A DNA stretch of 64,000 nucleotides from Chloroflexi bacterium 54-19. Lineage in GTDB: Bacteria; Chloroflexota; Chloroflexia; Chloroheliales; Chloroheliaceae. The DNA lies in the NCBI GenBank assembly GCA_001898225.1, contig MKTJ01000036.1, forward strand, positions 218,893-282,892, in the 5' to 3' direction. Position numbers and translations under genes: made by a program. Shown piece after piece: positions 47,706-56,519 of this stretch. The notes under the pieces are model-generated. The model saw only the letters and a list, made by a program, of their open reading frames with translations, had not been told where the DNA came from and ran no database searches. Within the stretch, counting starts at the first letter, position 1, and each line of letters opens with the position of its first letter.

Positions 47706-48230
47706 TTAGTCGGCCTCGTCGCCTTCGAGGTCGGAGTCGGTGCCTTCTACGCCGTAGCTGCCTTCCTCGTCCTCGTTTTCCTCGAAGTTAAAATCGGCAT
47801 CTTCCTCGTATTCGTTTTCGCCTATATCAACCCCCAGGGCCGACTGGACTTCGTCATCCGGGTTAGCGCCACCTTCAAAACCCTCGGCAGCGTCACCAAG
47901 GCTCAGATAGCCGCCACCGTCAATTTCGTTGCCGGTATCGGGGCCAATATCGGCATCCTCGCTGTCCTGGTCATAACCGACGCTAAAGCCGGGTTCGATG
48001 TGCATCCCGATGTCGTCAGCTACCCCGGTCGAACCCTGCAAGGTCGTGTCGTCTCCGCCAGGGCCGGACGAACCGGAATTTTCATCGTATTCGCCCCGGT
48101 GGTGGGCGAAGCTGTGGTCGAAACCGATTTTGCCGACATTGCCGTGCAAATCGGCGGAATCGACCCCGACATCGCCAAGCTGGCTATCGAGCTCATCATT
48201 TTCCTGGAAATCTTCTCTTTCCTGTGACAT
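47706..48230 (-). CDS. Hypothetical highly acidic Gly/Asp/Glu-rich protein
   Basis: Full ORF with AAAGGAGAAAGG upstream of ATG; low-complexity acidic composition, so coding call rests on RBS and promoter context. Confidence 0.65.
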   Translation of the reverse strand: MSQEREDFQENDELDSQLGDVGVDSADLHGNVGKIGFDHSFAHHRGEYDENSGSSGPGGDDTTLQGSTGVADDIGMHIEPGFSVGYDQDSEDADIGPDTGNEIDGGGYLSLGDAAEGFEGGANPDDEVQSALGVDIGENEYEEDADFNFEENEDEEGSYGVEGTDSDLEGDEAD

Positions 48231-48266
48231 TTTTAATCCTTTCTCCTTTGCCTTTACCGTAGAGTT

Positions 48267-48282
48267 TGCAACTTATGTGCCA
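48267..48282 (-). promoter_or_regulatory. Sigma-54 (-24/-12) promoter TGGCACATAAGTTGCA
   Basis: Exact TGGCAC-N5-TTGCW on the minus strand, about 37 nt upstream of the ATG at 48230. Confidence 0.65.
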
Positions 48283-48475
48283 CTGGCTGCCAGTGTCAAA
48301 ATGCTTTCCGGGCTTCCTTGTTGAACCCAGTATACACCCTAGATTAACTCTTTACTTTGTCAAAATCCGGGGAGCTTGAAACAAAGTAAAAACGCCCCCA
48401 GCCCGGCTAAACCAGGGGGGTTTAAAAACCCTGGTAAAAACCGGATTGAAGGCGTTTCTGGAAAAATCTTAAATC

Positions 48476-49243
48476 TTACCGCCGGTCCGAATAGTTCTGG
48501 TTAGGTTGGTTAGGAGGATAATTCGGGTTCGGGTAGCTCTGATTTTGATAATTCGGGTTCTGGCCCTGGTAGGTCTGTTGCGGATAGCCCTGGTTCTGGT
48601 AATTCGGGTTAGGATAGTTCTGGGCCGGGCGCAAGGGCTGGAGCTGGTCCTGATTCTGACCATGGATATTAGCCTTGGCAGGCGGGGTTTCCGGCGCTTT
48701 GGCTTCGGGTTTCTCCAACCAGACCGGCAAGGCGGCTACTATCAAAGGTATCCCGCCCACCAGGCCAAAAATCAGGGGCGAATAGGTGTCCAGAAATGTG
48801 ATACTGACGACCTGGCGGCTCGAAAGTTCCAGCAGGGCACCGACTAAAAGATGGACCCCGGCGACAATCAAGAAACGTTTATCGACCTGGAAAGCGGTCG
48901 CGATATAGCCGATGCCCAGCAGAACCAGCCAGACCCCCGACAGGTCGCCAAAGAGGTCAATGTGCGCGCCGTTGTCGAACTTGACCACGTAATAGGTAAA
49001 GAGCCAACCAGCCACCATCAGGCCAGCCCAGATGCCGAGGTTGAAGCCGAGACCCTTCACCATCGTGACGAGTTGGGCCGCTATTCCCAGGACGGTTATA
49101 CCGACCCACAGGAGGAGGGTAAAGTCGGCGCTGAGATTAAACCACTGGTTGATAACACCGCCCAGGAAAATCAATAAACCCCAACTACCCAGCAAAATAG
49201 TGACTTTCGGGACGCGCAGGTCCAATTCCGTACTGTTAAACAT
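48476..49243 (-). CDS. Membrane protein with Asn/Pro/Tyr/Gln-rich repetitive C-terminal tail
   Basis: Several TM segments, then NYPNPNYQNQGYPQQTYQGQNPNYQNQSYPNPNYPPNQPNQNY. Confidence 0.75.
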   Translation of the reverse strand: MFNSTELDLRVPKVTILLGSWGLLIFLGGVINQWFNLSADFTLLLWVGITVLGIAAQLVTMVKGLGFNLGIWAGLMVAGWLFTYYVVKFDNGAHIDLFGDLSGVWLVLLGIGYIATAFQVDKRFLIVAGVHLLVGALLELSSRQVVSITFLDTYSPLIFGLVGGIPLIVAALPVWLEKPEAKAPETPPAKANIHGQNQDQLQPLRPAQNYPNPNYQNQGYPQQTYQGQNPNYQNQSYPNPNYPPNQPNQNYSDRR

Positions 49244-49341
49244 TTCATTATCCTCGTGGCTACTAATTTTATCTTGTAAAACGATATTTCCCGGAGGCTC
49301 ACCAGAAGGGGGAAGGTGAACCGCCGGGAATGGGTTTGTAA

Positions 49342-51339
49342 TTAGGCCACGACGATTATTGTGGCGGTCATGTTTGGGTGAACTTCGCAGTGATAAGTTA
49401 CAGTGCCGGGTTTGTTAAAGACAAAGCTGAAACTCTGCCCGGTGTTGAGGATACCGCTATCCCACGAACTGTTGTCCGAAGTCGCGGTATGGGGCGCGCT
49501 GTCCCGGTTGGTCCAGGTCACCTTGGTCCCGGCCTTGATGGTAATCGGATTCCTGGAAAACTTGAACCCGGTAATATCCATCTTGATTTCCTGGCCCGGC
49601 CCACCCAGGGCGTCGCTGCCAGATGCGGCGGTCGTCGGTTTGGAAGCCGCTGCCGTGGTCTGTGACGTATTGGCGGCAGTCGTGCCGGAACTGGCTACCG
49701 GCGAGGTCAGTACCACCGGGGCCGGGGTATGGTCGTGACCGGTCCCACCCTCACCCACAGCCGTATCGCCGGGGAAGGTCAGCGGGATAGAGGCCATCAA
49801 CTGGGCGTGCTGGTAGCTGGTGACGACCCCACCGCTCCCCGGTATGGGCAGAATGATACCGTCGCCGTTCACGTCCACCCCGTTCAAAATCTGGTTGGAC
49901 AGGACCGAAATCTGCTGCACCAGCGGGGTCGCCGCCTTTATATCGTTGACTTTCAGGACGGCCAGCGATTGGTCGCGGACCCCCGTGACCCACCCGGTAG
50001 CATTATCGACCGTGATGGCGACGTGGCTGGCGTGCAGCTTGATAGCGGGGGTCGCACCTTCGGCCTGGGCGGCCAGGTTGGCATGGTCCTTGGAGCCTTC
50101 GAGATAGCCAAGTTGGTCCCCGTTTTTCAAGAGGCCGTAGCCGTCTCCGGGGTTAGTGACCTGGCCGTCCTTGTTGAGGTCGCCATAATCGGGGCCTTTG
50201 GAGCCTTCAATCAGGTTTATCAGGTGTTCGGCGTGCAGTTTCACGGTCGCCAGGTCGCCCGCCTTCAGGGCATCCACCATAAACTCGGTGTGACGGCGCA
50301 GGATGGTGGCCTGGTCGCGCAGACCGACTTCCAACCCGACCTTATTCGGGGCCGCCGGGAAACTGACCAGCAGGTGCCGGATATGGATTAGGGAGGGGCC
50401 GGGTAACTGCCCGGTGTAAATCACCATCGAGGAGGGGGCGTTAGGAGTAGGGTCAAGCTGTTCGTGCGTAATGATAAATTTGTCAAAGGTCGCCAGGAGA
50501 TTGCGCTGTTGGGGGTCGGAGAACTTCTGGTTGACGGCCCCATTCGCGCCGGGGATAAGCTGGCCCAGCCGCAGGAGACTGCCATCGGCGCTATTGACCA
50601 GCCAGGCAAAGTAGACGTAACCGCTCGGCAGGGGGGCCATCTTGTCAAAAGCGACCTGAAGCTGGTCGGTCTGCTGCAAGTCGTCCCGGAAATTCACGAC
50701 ACCCGGCGGTTGGGTCGCCGCCGTGGTAGTCGGCTGGGCCGCTGTTGTAGCCTGGGCCGCTGTCGTCGCGGCCTGGGTAGCCGGGGCGACGGTGGTCTGG
50801 GCGGGAGTCGTGGCAACCGCGACCACCTGGGTCGTGGAAGGAGCCGCCGCTGCCGTGGTATTCACAGGGACCGCGCCCGCCTGGGCCGGGGTAACCACCA
50901 GCTTGCCAATCATTCCCTGGCCGGGGCTACCGTGGAACTTGCAATAGTAAGTGATAGTGCCGGGAGTATCGAACTTCCGGGTATAGGTCTGGCCTTTATC
51001 AAGGACGGGCGACTCGAAAGAGTTGTCGTCAGCCACCACGTCGTGTTTGGCCGCGTCTTTGTTGGTCCAGATAACCGTCGAACCGGCGGGGATTGAAATC
51101 TCCAACGGGGCAAATTTAAAACTTGCCATGTCGATGTTAATCGTGACCGGGGCGGCTGCCGCAGCGGCGGTGGTCTGGGCAGCCTGGGCTGCTGCGGTCG
51201 TGCTGACAGGCTGCGCCGGGGCGGTGGTAGGGGTATCTCCACACGCCGCCAGGACAGCGGTCAGGAATATTATGGCCAGTAAGGGAAGGTTAATTTTCCC
51301 TATAACGGGCCTTTTTGGGTGTGTTTTAAAACGAAACAT
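49342..51339 (-). CDS. Lipoprotein with two cupredoxin (plastocyanin-like) domains flanking a central domain
   Basis: Lipobox LTAVLAACG; domain 1 PAGSTVIWTNKDAAKHDVVADDNSFESPVLDKGQTYTRKFDTPGTITYYCKFHGSPGQGMIGKLVV; domain 2 KAGTKVTWTNRDSAPHTATSDNSSWDSGILNTGQSFSFVFNKPGTVTYHCEVHPNMTATIIV. Confidence 0.9.
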   Translation of the reverse strand: MFRFKTHPKRPVIGKINLPLLAIIFLTAVLAACGDTPTTAPAQPVSTTAAAQAAQTTAAAAAAPVTINIDMASFKFAPLEISIPAGSTVIWTNKDAAKHDVVADDNSFESPVLDKGQTYTRKFDTPGTITYYCKFHGSPGQGMIGKLVVTPAQAGAVPVNTTAAAAPSTTQVVAVATTPAQTTVAPATQAATTAAQATTAAQPTTTAATQPPGVVNFRDDLQQTDQLQVAFDKMAPLPSGYVYFAWLVNSADGSLLRLGQLIPGANGAVNQKFSDPQQRNLLATFDKFIITHEQLDPTPNAPSSMVIYTGQLPGPSLIHIRHLLVSFPAAPNKVGLEVGLRDQATILRRHTEFMVDALKAGDLATVKLHAEHLINLIEGSKGPDYGDLNKDGQVTNPGDGYGLLKNGDQLGYLEGSKDHANLAAQAEGATPAIKLHASHVAITVDNATGWVTGVRDQSLAVLKVNDIKAATPLVQQISVLSNQILNGVDVNGDGIILPIPGSGGVVTSYQHAQLMASIPLTFPGDTAVGEGGTGHDHTPAPVVLTSPVASSGTTAANTSQTTAAASKPTTAASGSDALGGPGQEIKMDITGFKFSRNPITIKAGTKVTWTNRDSAPHTATSDNSSWDSGILNTGQSFSFVFNKPGTVTYHCEVHPNMTATIIVVA

Positions 51340-51361
51340 TGAGTTTCTCCTCGGACTACTT

Positions 51362-51519
51362 AACTGCTAATCGTCTGGCCTGTTAAAAACAAAAGAAAAG
51401 GTTTTGGGAAGCCGGGCGGCCTCGGATGAATCCTTTTAACCATGAAGTCGGGGGCGCTTGAAAAACTTTGTTGCAAAGAAGTAGCTAAACTTCTTCAAAA
51501 AACTGCTAATCGTCTGGTC
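51362..51519. repeat. 17-bp perfect direct repeat AACTGCTAATCGTCTGG (two copies, starts 139 bp apart)
   Basis: Copies at 51362-51378 and 51501-51517 upstream of the cupredoxin gene. Confidence 0.85.
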
Positions 51520-51610
51520 TTGAAACAACTGCCTACTTTCAGGCAAACCGAAGGGACCGGCTAACCGGAAGATTAGCCTCAAAATTGGAAACTTCTAATT
51601 ACAAACCGGG

Positions 51611-53056
51611 TTAATCTGGAAAGGCTGTATCCAGGAAGGTTTCGGCAAAGTTCAGGTAATGGTAAACATCGCTAAAGTTTGAGACGATGCCCAATGAAGC
51701 CCTTAAAGCCCCGGTTGTCTTTCCCTGGATAGCCTGTAGAAATTGCTCGTAGGTCTGGCGGTCCTTATTGGCGAAACATTTTGTCAGGGCTTCTTCCGGC
51801 ATCGCCAGGGCGATTTCACGCGCTCCCGGATTACAGTGGCACCCCGCCCGGAGTGAAATGCCCCGGTAGTTCGCCAGTTTCTCGACCTCGTTGCAATCGA
51901 GCATTTTGCCGTTGCTATCGAAAAAGTTAACCTGGACGGTCCCGCCCCGGCGATAGCGGTTGATGGGGCCATAGAGTTGGACCAGGGGACGACCGTTGCG
52001 GTGGCGCAAGGTGGTGAGCCGGTCAATCAGCCAGCCGGTCAGGCACATCACGCGGGTATGAATCAGGTCCAGGCCCACCGCCTCGATATGCCGCAACCCG
52101 AACTCAATCGCCGGGATATTAAGATAATTCACGGTTCCATCTTCGAAACCGGCAGGGCCGGGTGTCAGGTAATGGTTCTGGCCCGCCACTGTCGAAAAAG
52201 TGATGGTGCCGCCCGCGTACCAGGGCCGTTTTAGTTTCGCTACCGCCGACTTCCGGGCCAACAAACAGCCGGTCCCGGTCGGGTAGCCAAAGATTTTATA
52301 GAAAGAGACAGCGACAAAGTCGGGATGCCAGCGGCCCAGGTCGAGGCGGTTGGCCGGCACGAAGGCTGCCGCGTCTAAAAGTACGTCCCAACCCGCCTTT
52401 TGGGCTAGCTCAATCCATTCGAGGGGGTGCTGGACCCCTGAAAAGTTCGATTGAGCCGGGTAAGCCAGGAGATTATTCCTGCCGGGACGGCCCAGGTGCA
52501 ACCCCTTTTCCAGGTCGTGGCTGTAGACCCGGAGTTCGGGCGGGCAAAGCGGGATATAGCTAACCCTGGCCCCCCGCGCTTTTGCAAACTCGCGGATACC
52601 GTTTACCGAGTTATGGTTATCATAGGTCAAAAGATAGGTGTCGCCGGGCCTAAAAGGGTAGGACTCGCCCACCAGTTTGAGAGCGCCGGTCGCGTTGGGG
52701 GTGAAAATCACCATGTATTCGTCCGGCGAAGCGTTGAAATACTTGAGGACATAACTCCGGGCCTGCTCGACCAGGGCGGTCATCGCCAGCGAGGTCAGAT
52801 TTTTAGAGTGCGGATTACCAAAGACCCCGGACGCCAGCAGCGAAACGTGTTCTCGAAGCTGAGACTCGGCGTAAAGACTGCCGCCGGTATAATCGAGATA
52901 AACCTGGCCCTCCCGGTCCAGCCGGGCGTATTCGGTCGCTCGCAGGTCGTCCAGCTTAGAGGTGGCGGTATAGGCCGGGTACTGGCGTTGAAATTCATCA
53001 AAGGCGGCGGCTTTATCGCACATCCGGTATTTCGTATTCGGTTTTAATTCTTCCAT
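51611..53056 (-). CDS. Class V aminotransferase / molybdenum cofactor sulfurase-like PLP enzyme (no MOSC domain)
   Basis: YLDYTGGSLYAESQLREHVSLLASGVFGNPHSKNLTS, FTPNATGALKLVGESYPF, VSFYKIFGYPTGTGCLLAR, RAGCHCNPG. ORF opens at 53128; start more likely at MEELKPN (53056). Confidence 0.87.
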   Translation of the reverse strand: MEELKPNTKYRMCDKAAAFDEFQRQYPAYTATSKLDDLRATEYARLDREGQVYLDYTGGSLYAESQLREHVSLLASGVFGNPHSKNLTSLAMTALVEQARSYVLKYFNASPDEYMVIFTPNATGALKLVGESYPFRPGDTYLLTYDNHNSVNGIREFAKARGARVSYIPLCPPELRVYSHDLEKGLHLGRPGRNNLLAYPAQSNFSGVQHPLEWIELAQKAGWDVLLDAAAFVPANRLDLGRWHPDFVAVSFYKIFGYPTGTGCLLARKSAVAKLKRPWYAGGTITFSTVAGQNHYLTPGPAGFEDGTVNYLNIPAIEFGLRHIEAVGLDLIHTRVMCLTGWLIDRLTTLRHRNGRPLVQLYGPINRYRRGGTVQVNFFDSNGKMLDCNEVEKLANYRGISLRAGCHCNPGAREIALAMPEEALTKCFANKDRQTYEQFLQAIQGKTTGALRASLGIVSNFSDVYHYLNFAETFLDTAFPD

Positions 53057-53213
53057 TGCTGTCATTTTCAAACTACCAACTACAACGCGGGTTAACCACT
53101 GACCCGCACTCTTTTTACGTTGTGCCAACCCTGCACAAGTACCCTTTGCTTACACATTTAAGATACCGCCAACCGGGAGAGTTTCCATCAAGGAAAACCT
53201 GTATATATGAGGG

Positions 53214-53229
53214 TGTGACCTGGCTCACA
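53214..53229. promoter_or_regulatory. CRP/FNR-superfamily-type binding site TGTGACCTGGCTCACA
   Basis: Perfect TGTGA-N6-TCACA, 6 bp upstream of the predicted -35 of the LuxR-type gene. Confidence 0.6.
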
Positions 53230-53234
53230 CGGGG

Positions 53235-53263
53235 TTGTAATATATAAAGGGTGGCCTTATAAT
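53235..53263 (+). promoter_or_regulatory. Sigma-70-type promoter (-35 TTGTAA, 17-bp spacer, -10 TATAAT)
   Basis: Hexamers at 53235-53240 and 53258-53263, upstream of the ATG at 53338. Confidence 0.65.
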
Positions 53264-53337
53264 TTATTCAACTTCATAGGTTATCAAAAATTTTTCTAAA
53301 GAGTCGTGGCAAACCCGTTATAAGGTTGAGTAGTACC

Positions 53338-56300
53338 ATGAATTACCCTACCCTGGCCCGGCCTTTATTAAGCAAAGATTTAATTGGCCGCGAGACCATC
53401 CTTGAAACGCTGGACGACCTGCTAAAACAGGCAGCTTCAGGTCGCCCGCAACTGGTCTTGCTATCGGGTGAGGCCGGGCTTGGCAAGACCAGGTTGTGCC
53501 AGGGGCTAATCGAACAGAGCCGCGCCAGCCAGGGTCTCTTGCTGTTCGGCCAGGCCCTACCCCAGGACCAGACTTTGCCGTTCGGCCCTTTTCTCGATGC
53601 CTTCCGGCGTTACTATTCGAGCGTAAACCCGGAAACCCAAACCCCGCCGGGGCTATCCTTTCTCTTGCGGCTCATCCCGGAAATCGGGGCGCTCTTTCCC
53701 AACGTGACCCCGGTCCCGCTTGACCCTAGCGGCACCCTGGCGTTGCAACAATCCCGCCTTTTCCACTGCGTCCTGAGCGGGTTGCGCGAACTGGCCCGGT
53801 CGCGGAGTACCACCACGCCTTTGGTAATCATCCTGGAAGACCTCCATTGGGCCGACGAAACGAGCCTGGAACTGCTGGCTTACCTGGCCCGCCAGTTAGG
53901 TGTGAACGCCGGGCCGGTGGCGCCGCTGTCCGAGGAACCGATTCTCATCCTTGGCACCTACCGGAGCGAGGCCCTCGAAGAAAATACCCCTTTTGCAAAC
54001 TGGCTCATCCGTACCCAGAAACAGCGCCAGTTGCAGGAGTTACACCTCGCCCCGCTCGACCAGGCCGCCCATATCCGGCTGGTAAGCAACATCCTGGGCC
54101 AACCCATCCCGCCTGGCCAGGCGAACTTACTCTATAGCCGCGACGAGGGCAACCCCTTTTATACCGAAGAACTGCTGGGAGCCTTGCGGGCAGCCGGACA
54201 TCTCTCCCGTTCCGAAGAACGCTGGGTCTTAAAGGCGGATGAACAGGTCGATTTGCCTATGTCGCTCAAGGCATCCATCCTGGAAAGGGTCGCCACTTTG
54301 CCGGAAGAAGACCGCCAGGTTCTCACCTGCGCGGCGGTTATCGGGCGAGAATTTGATTTCGAACTGCTGGCAAAGGTCACCGGGTTAGCCGAAAAAGAGG
54401 TGCTGGCAATCCTGCGCCGGGCCATCAACCAGCAACTGCTCCGCGAAGGTCCGGTCAACCCAACGGCAAGGGCAGGGAGTCCCTATCGCGAGAGTTACCA
54501 TTTCCGGCATGCCCTGATGGGGGAGGCGATTTATAGCGACCTGCTGGCCCGCGAACGCCGCCACCTGCACCTGAAAATCGCCGCATCCCTCGAAAACGGT
54601 GAAAATCCCCCGGTCCGTATCCTGGCGGAGCATTTCGCCCTGGCCGGACAGCCCGAAAAAGCCCGCCCTTACGCCCTGCAAGAAGCCGAAAAAGCCCGGC
54701 AGGTGCTGGCCTACCGCGAGGAACGCCATTTCCTCGAAATCGGTCTGCCTTCCCTGGCCCTCAACAGTCCCGAACAACTCGGTACCTTGCACCGGCTGGG
54801 CCTGTTGAGCCTGGCCCTGGGAGATATTCCCGCGACTTTCAAATGGCTGACCAGGGCCAAAGAGGGTTACGAACAGGCCGGGCAGGAAAAACAGGCCGCC
54901 CTGGTGCTGATAAACCTCTCTTTTCTGTTCTGGTTCTACGACCCCGCCCGCCTGACCAGCCAGATGGCCCAGCTCGAAAAAGCTTCCCAGGTGAGCCTGA
55001 ACGGGCAGGACGAAAGCCTTGAAGCTCTTTCGGTCTTTTCGCATACGGCCTTTAGTCTCGCTTCGGGTGACATGAACAGCCAGGCCCAGGTCTGGGTAGG
55101 GCGCGCCTTCGAACTGGCCGCCAAAATTCCAGGCCCGGCGGCGGGTGGAGCTTTGCAATTTACCTTCCTGGCCCAGGGTCTTATCCAGGCGGACGGCCCG
55201 GCCAGCGAAACCGAAAACGGCCTGGCGGCTATCCAGCAGGTCGTGCGGCTGGCCTTACAATACAACCTGCCCGAACTGGTCATGCTCGGCTACGGCATCC
55301 TGATTACCGCCCTGGTCAACCTGGGGCAGTACGAACGGGCCGGAACCTTGAAAGAGGAAATCATCGCTTACCAGGACCGCACCAACTCGCCCCGCATGAC
55401 TAATCTGCTGGCCTGGCACGACTTTTTCAGCGGAAACTGGGAAAAAGCCGAGCAAGATTTGCGCGAGGAGTTAGAACATCACCCGGCCCCAACCGTGGAT
55501 GCCCTCTGCCAGGTGGCCCTGGCCCACATCCTGGTGGCCCGGTACGACCTCGAAGAAGTCCCGGCTATGCTAGAAACGGCCTGGGAAAAGGTCCGGTTCT
55601 TACAGATTGCCTACCGGGCCCCGGCCCTGTGGGGCTTCGCCCGCTATTACGAGGTCAGCCGCCAGCCCCACCAGGCCGCCGAGTATTACCAGAAGCTACT
55701 GGACGACTGGCAGACCACCGAGGAAAGGGGGCTGGCCCTGGTCTTTTTGCAGGACGCAATTGAATTTTATGTTTCGCAGGACGATTTGTGGAAAGCCGGG
55801 CGCTGGCTAAATGAGCTAACCCGGTTGGTGAGTATTACCGGGAACCCGGTCGGACATGCCGCCTTGCTTTCGGCGGAAGGGGCGCTGGCAACCGCCGAAG
55901 GGCGCACCCAGGATGCGCAAACGGCTTTCCACAGCGCCTACCGGAAATGGGCCGAGCTTAAGCGGCCATACTCTCAGGCCCGGACCGGACTGAGGTTGGC
56001 TCGCCTCCTTTTGAACCAGCCTCGCGCCGGCAAAGTTGACCGGAAAGAAGCGGGAGAACTGCTCGATGAGACCGAGGCTATCCTGCGGGGGTTAAAAGCG
56101 AAGCAACTCCTGGTAGAAATCGAAAAACTCAAACGTGAGACCCGGCTGGAAGGGCAAAGCAAGCGCCGGGCGACCCTGGCGGCGGCCCGCACCCCTTTTG
56201 AAGGTTTAACCCGGCGGGAAATCCAGGTGCTGGTCCAGGTCAGCGCCGGTCATTCCAACAAGGAAATCGCCCAGAACCTGAATATTACCGGGGCCACCGT

Positions 56301-56412
56301 TGAAACCCACCTGAACCATATCCTGAGCAAACTTGGTTGCGATAGCCGCACCCAGGCGGTTAGCTATGCCGTGGGAAAAGGCTGGCTAAAACCACCCTTC
56401 CGGGCCGATTAA
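53338..56412 (+). CDS. LuxR-family transcriptional regulator with N-terminal AAA ATPase domain (MalT/LAL-like)
   Basis: DLIGRETILETLDDLLKQAASGRPQLVLLSGEAGLGKTRL (Walker A); C-terminal LTRREIQVLVQVSAGHSNKEIAQNLNITGATVETHLNHILSKLG. Confidence 0.94.
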   Translation: MNYPTLARPLLSKDLIGRETILETLDDLLKQAASGRPQLVLLSGEAGLGKTRLCQGLIEQSRASQGLLLFGQALPQDQTLPFGPFLDAFRRYYSSVNPETQTPPGLSFLLRLIPEIGALFPNVTPVPLDPSGTLALQQSRLFHCVLSGLRELARSRSTTTPLVIILEDLHWADETSLELLAYLARQLGVNAGPVAPLSEEPILILGTYRSEALEENTPFANWLIRTQKQRQLQELHLAPLDQAAHIRLVSNILGQPIPPGQANLLYSRDEGNPFYTEELLGALRAAGHLSRSEERWVLKADEQVDLPMSLKASILERVATLPEEDRQVLTCAAVIGREFDFELLAKVTGLAEKEVLAILRRAINQQLLREGPVNPTARAGSPYRESYHFRHALMGEAIYSDLLARERRHLHLKIAASLENGENPPVRILAEHFALAGQPEKARPYALQEAEKARQVLAYREERHFLEIGLPSLALNSPEQLGTLHRLGLLSLALGDIPATFKWLTRAKEGYEQAGQEKQAALVLINLSFLFWFYDPARLTSQMAQLEKASQVSLNGQDESLEALSVFSHTAFSLASGDMNSQAQVWVGRAFELAAKIPGPAAGGALQFTFLAQGLIQADGPASETENGLAAIQQVVRLALQYNLPELVMLGYGILITALVNLGQYERAGTLKEEIIAYQDRTNSPRMTNLLAWHDFFSGNWEKAEQDLREELEHHPAPTVDALCQVALAHILVARYDLEEVPAMLETAWEKVRFLQIAYRAPALWGFARYYEVSRQPHQAAEYYQKLLDDWQTTEERGLALVFLQDAIEFYVSQDDLWKAGRWLNELTRLVSITGNPVGHAALLSAEGALATAEGRTQDAQTAFHSAYRKWAELKRPYSQARTGLRLARLLLNQPRAGKVDRKEAGELLDETEAILRGLKAKQLLVEIEKLKRETRLEGQSKRRATLAAARTPFEGLTRREIQVLVQVSAGHSNKEIAQNLNITGATVETHLNHILSKLGCDSRTQAVSYAVGKGWLKPPFRAD

Positions 56413-56519
56413 TTTTTATTTATTTCGCGTTTATCCCTAATAGCGGGAGTAAGCAGGGTCTAACCCCCATATCGGTATATTGGAACAAGTAAATAGGGTT
56501 TTAAAGAAGAGGTTAGAAA

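Noticed and set aside
48384-48460. Complex GC-rich fold between 48230 and 48476 (AAACGCC...GGCGTTT with inner ACCAGGG...CCCTGGT)
   Set aside because: Most likely a terminator for the minus-strand membrane protein gene; no evidence for a riboswitch.
53082-53123. Nested inverted repeat ACAACG/GCGGGT...ACCCGC/CGTTGT
   Set aside because: Could be a weak attenuator but the stems are short and no leader peptide is seen.
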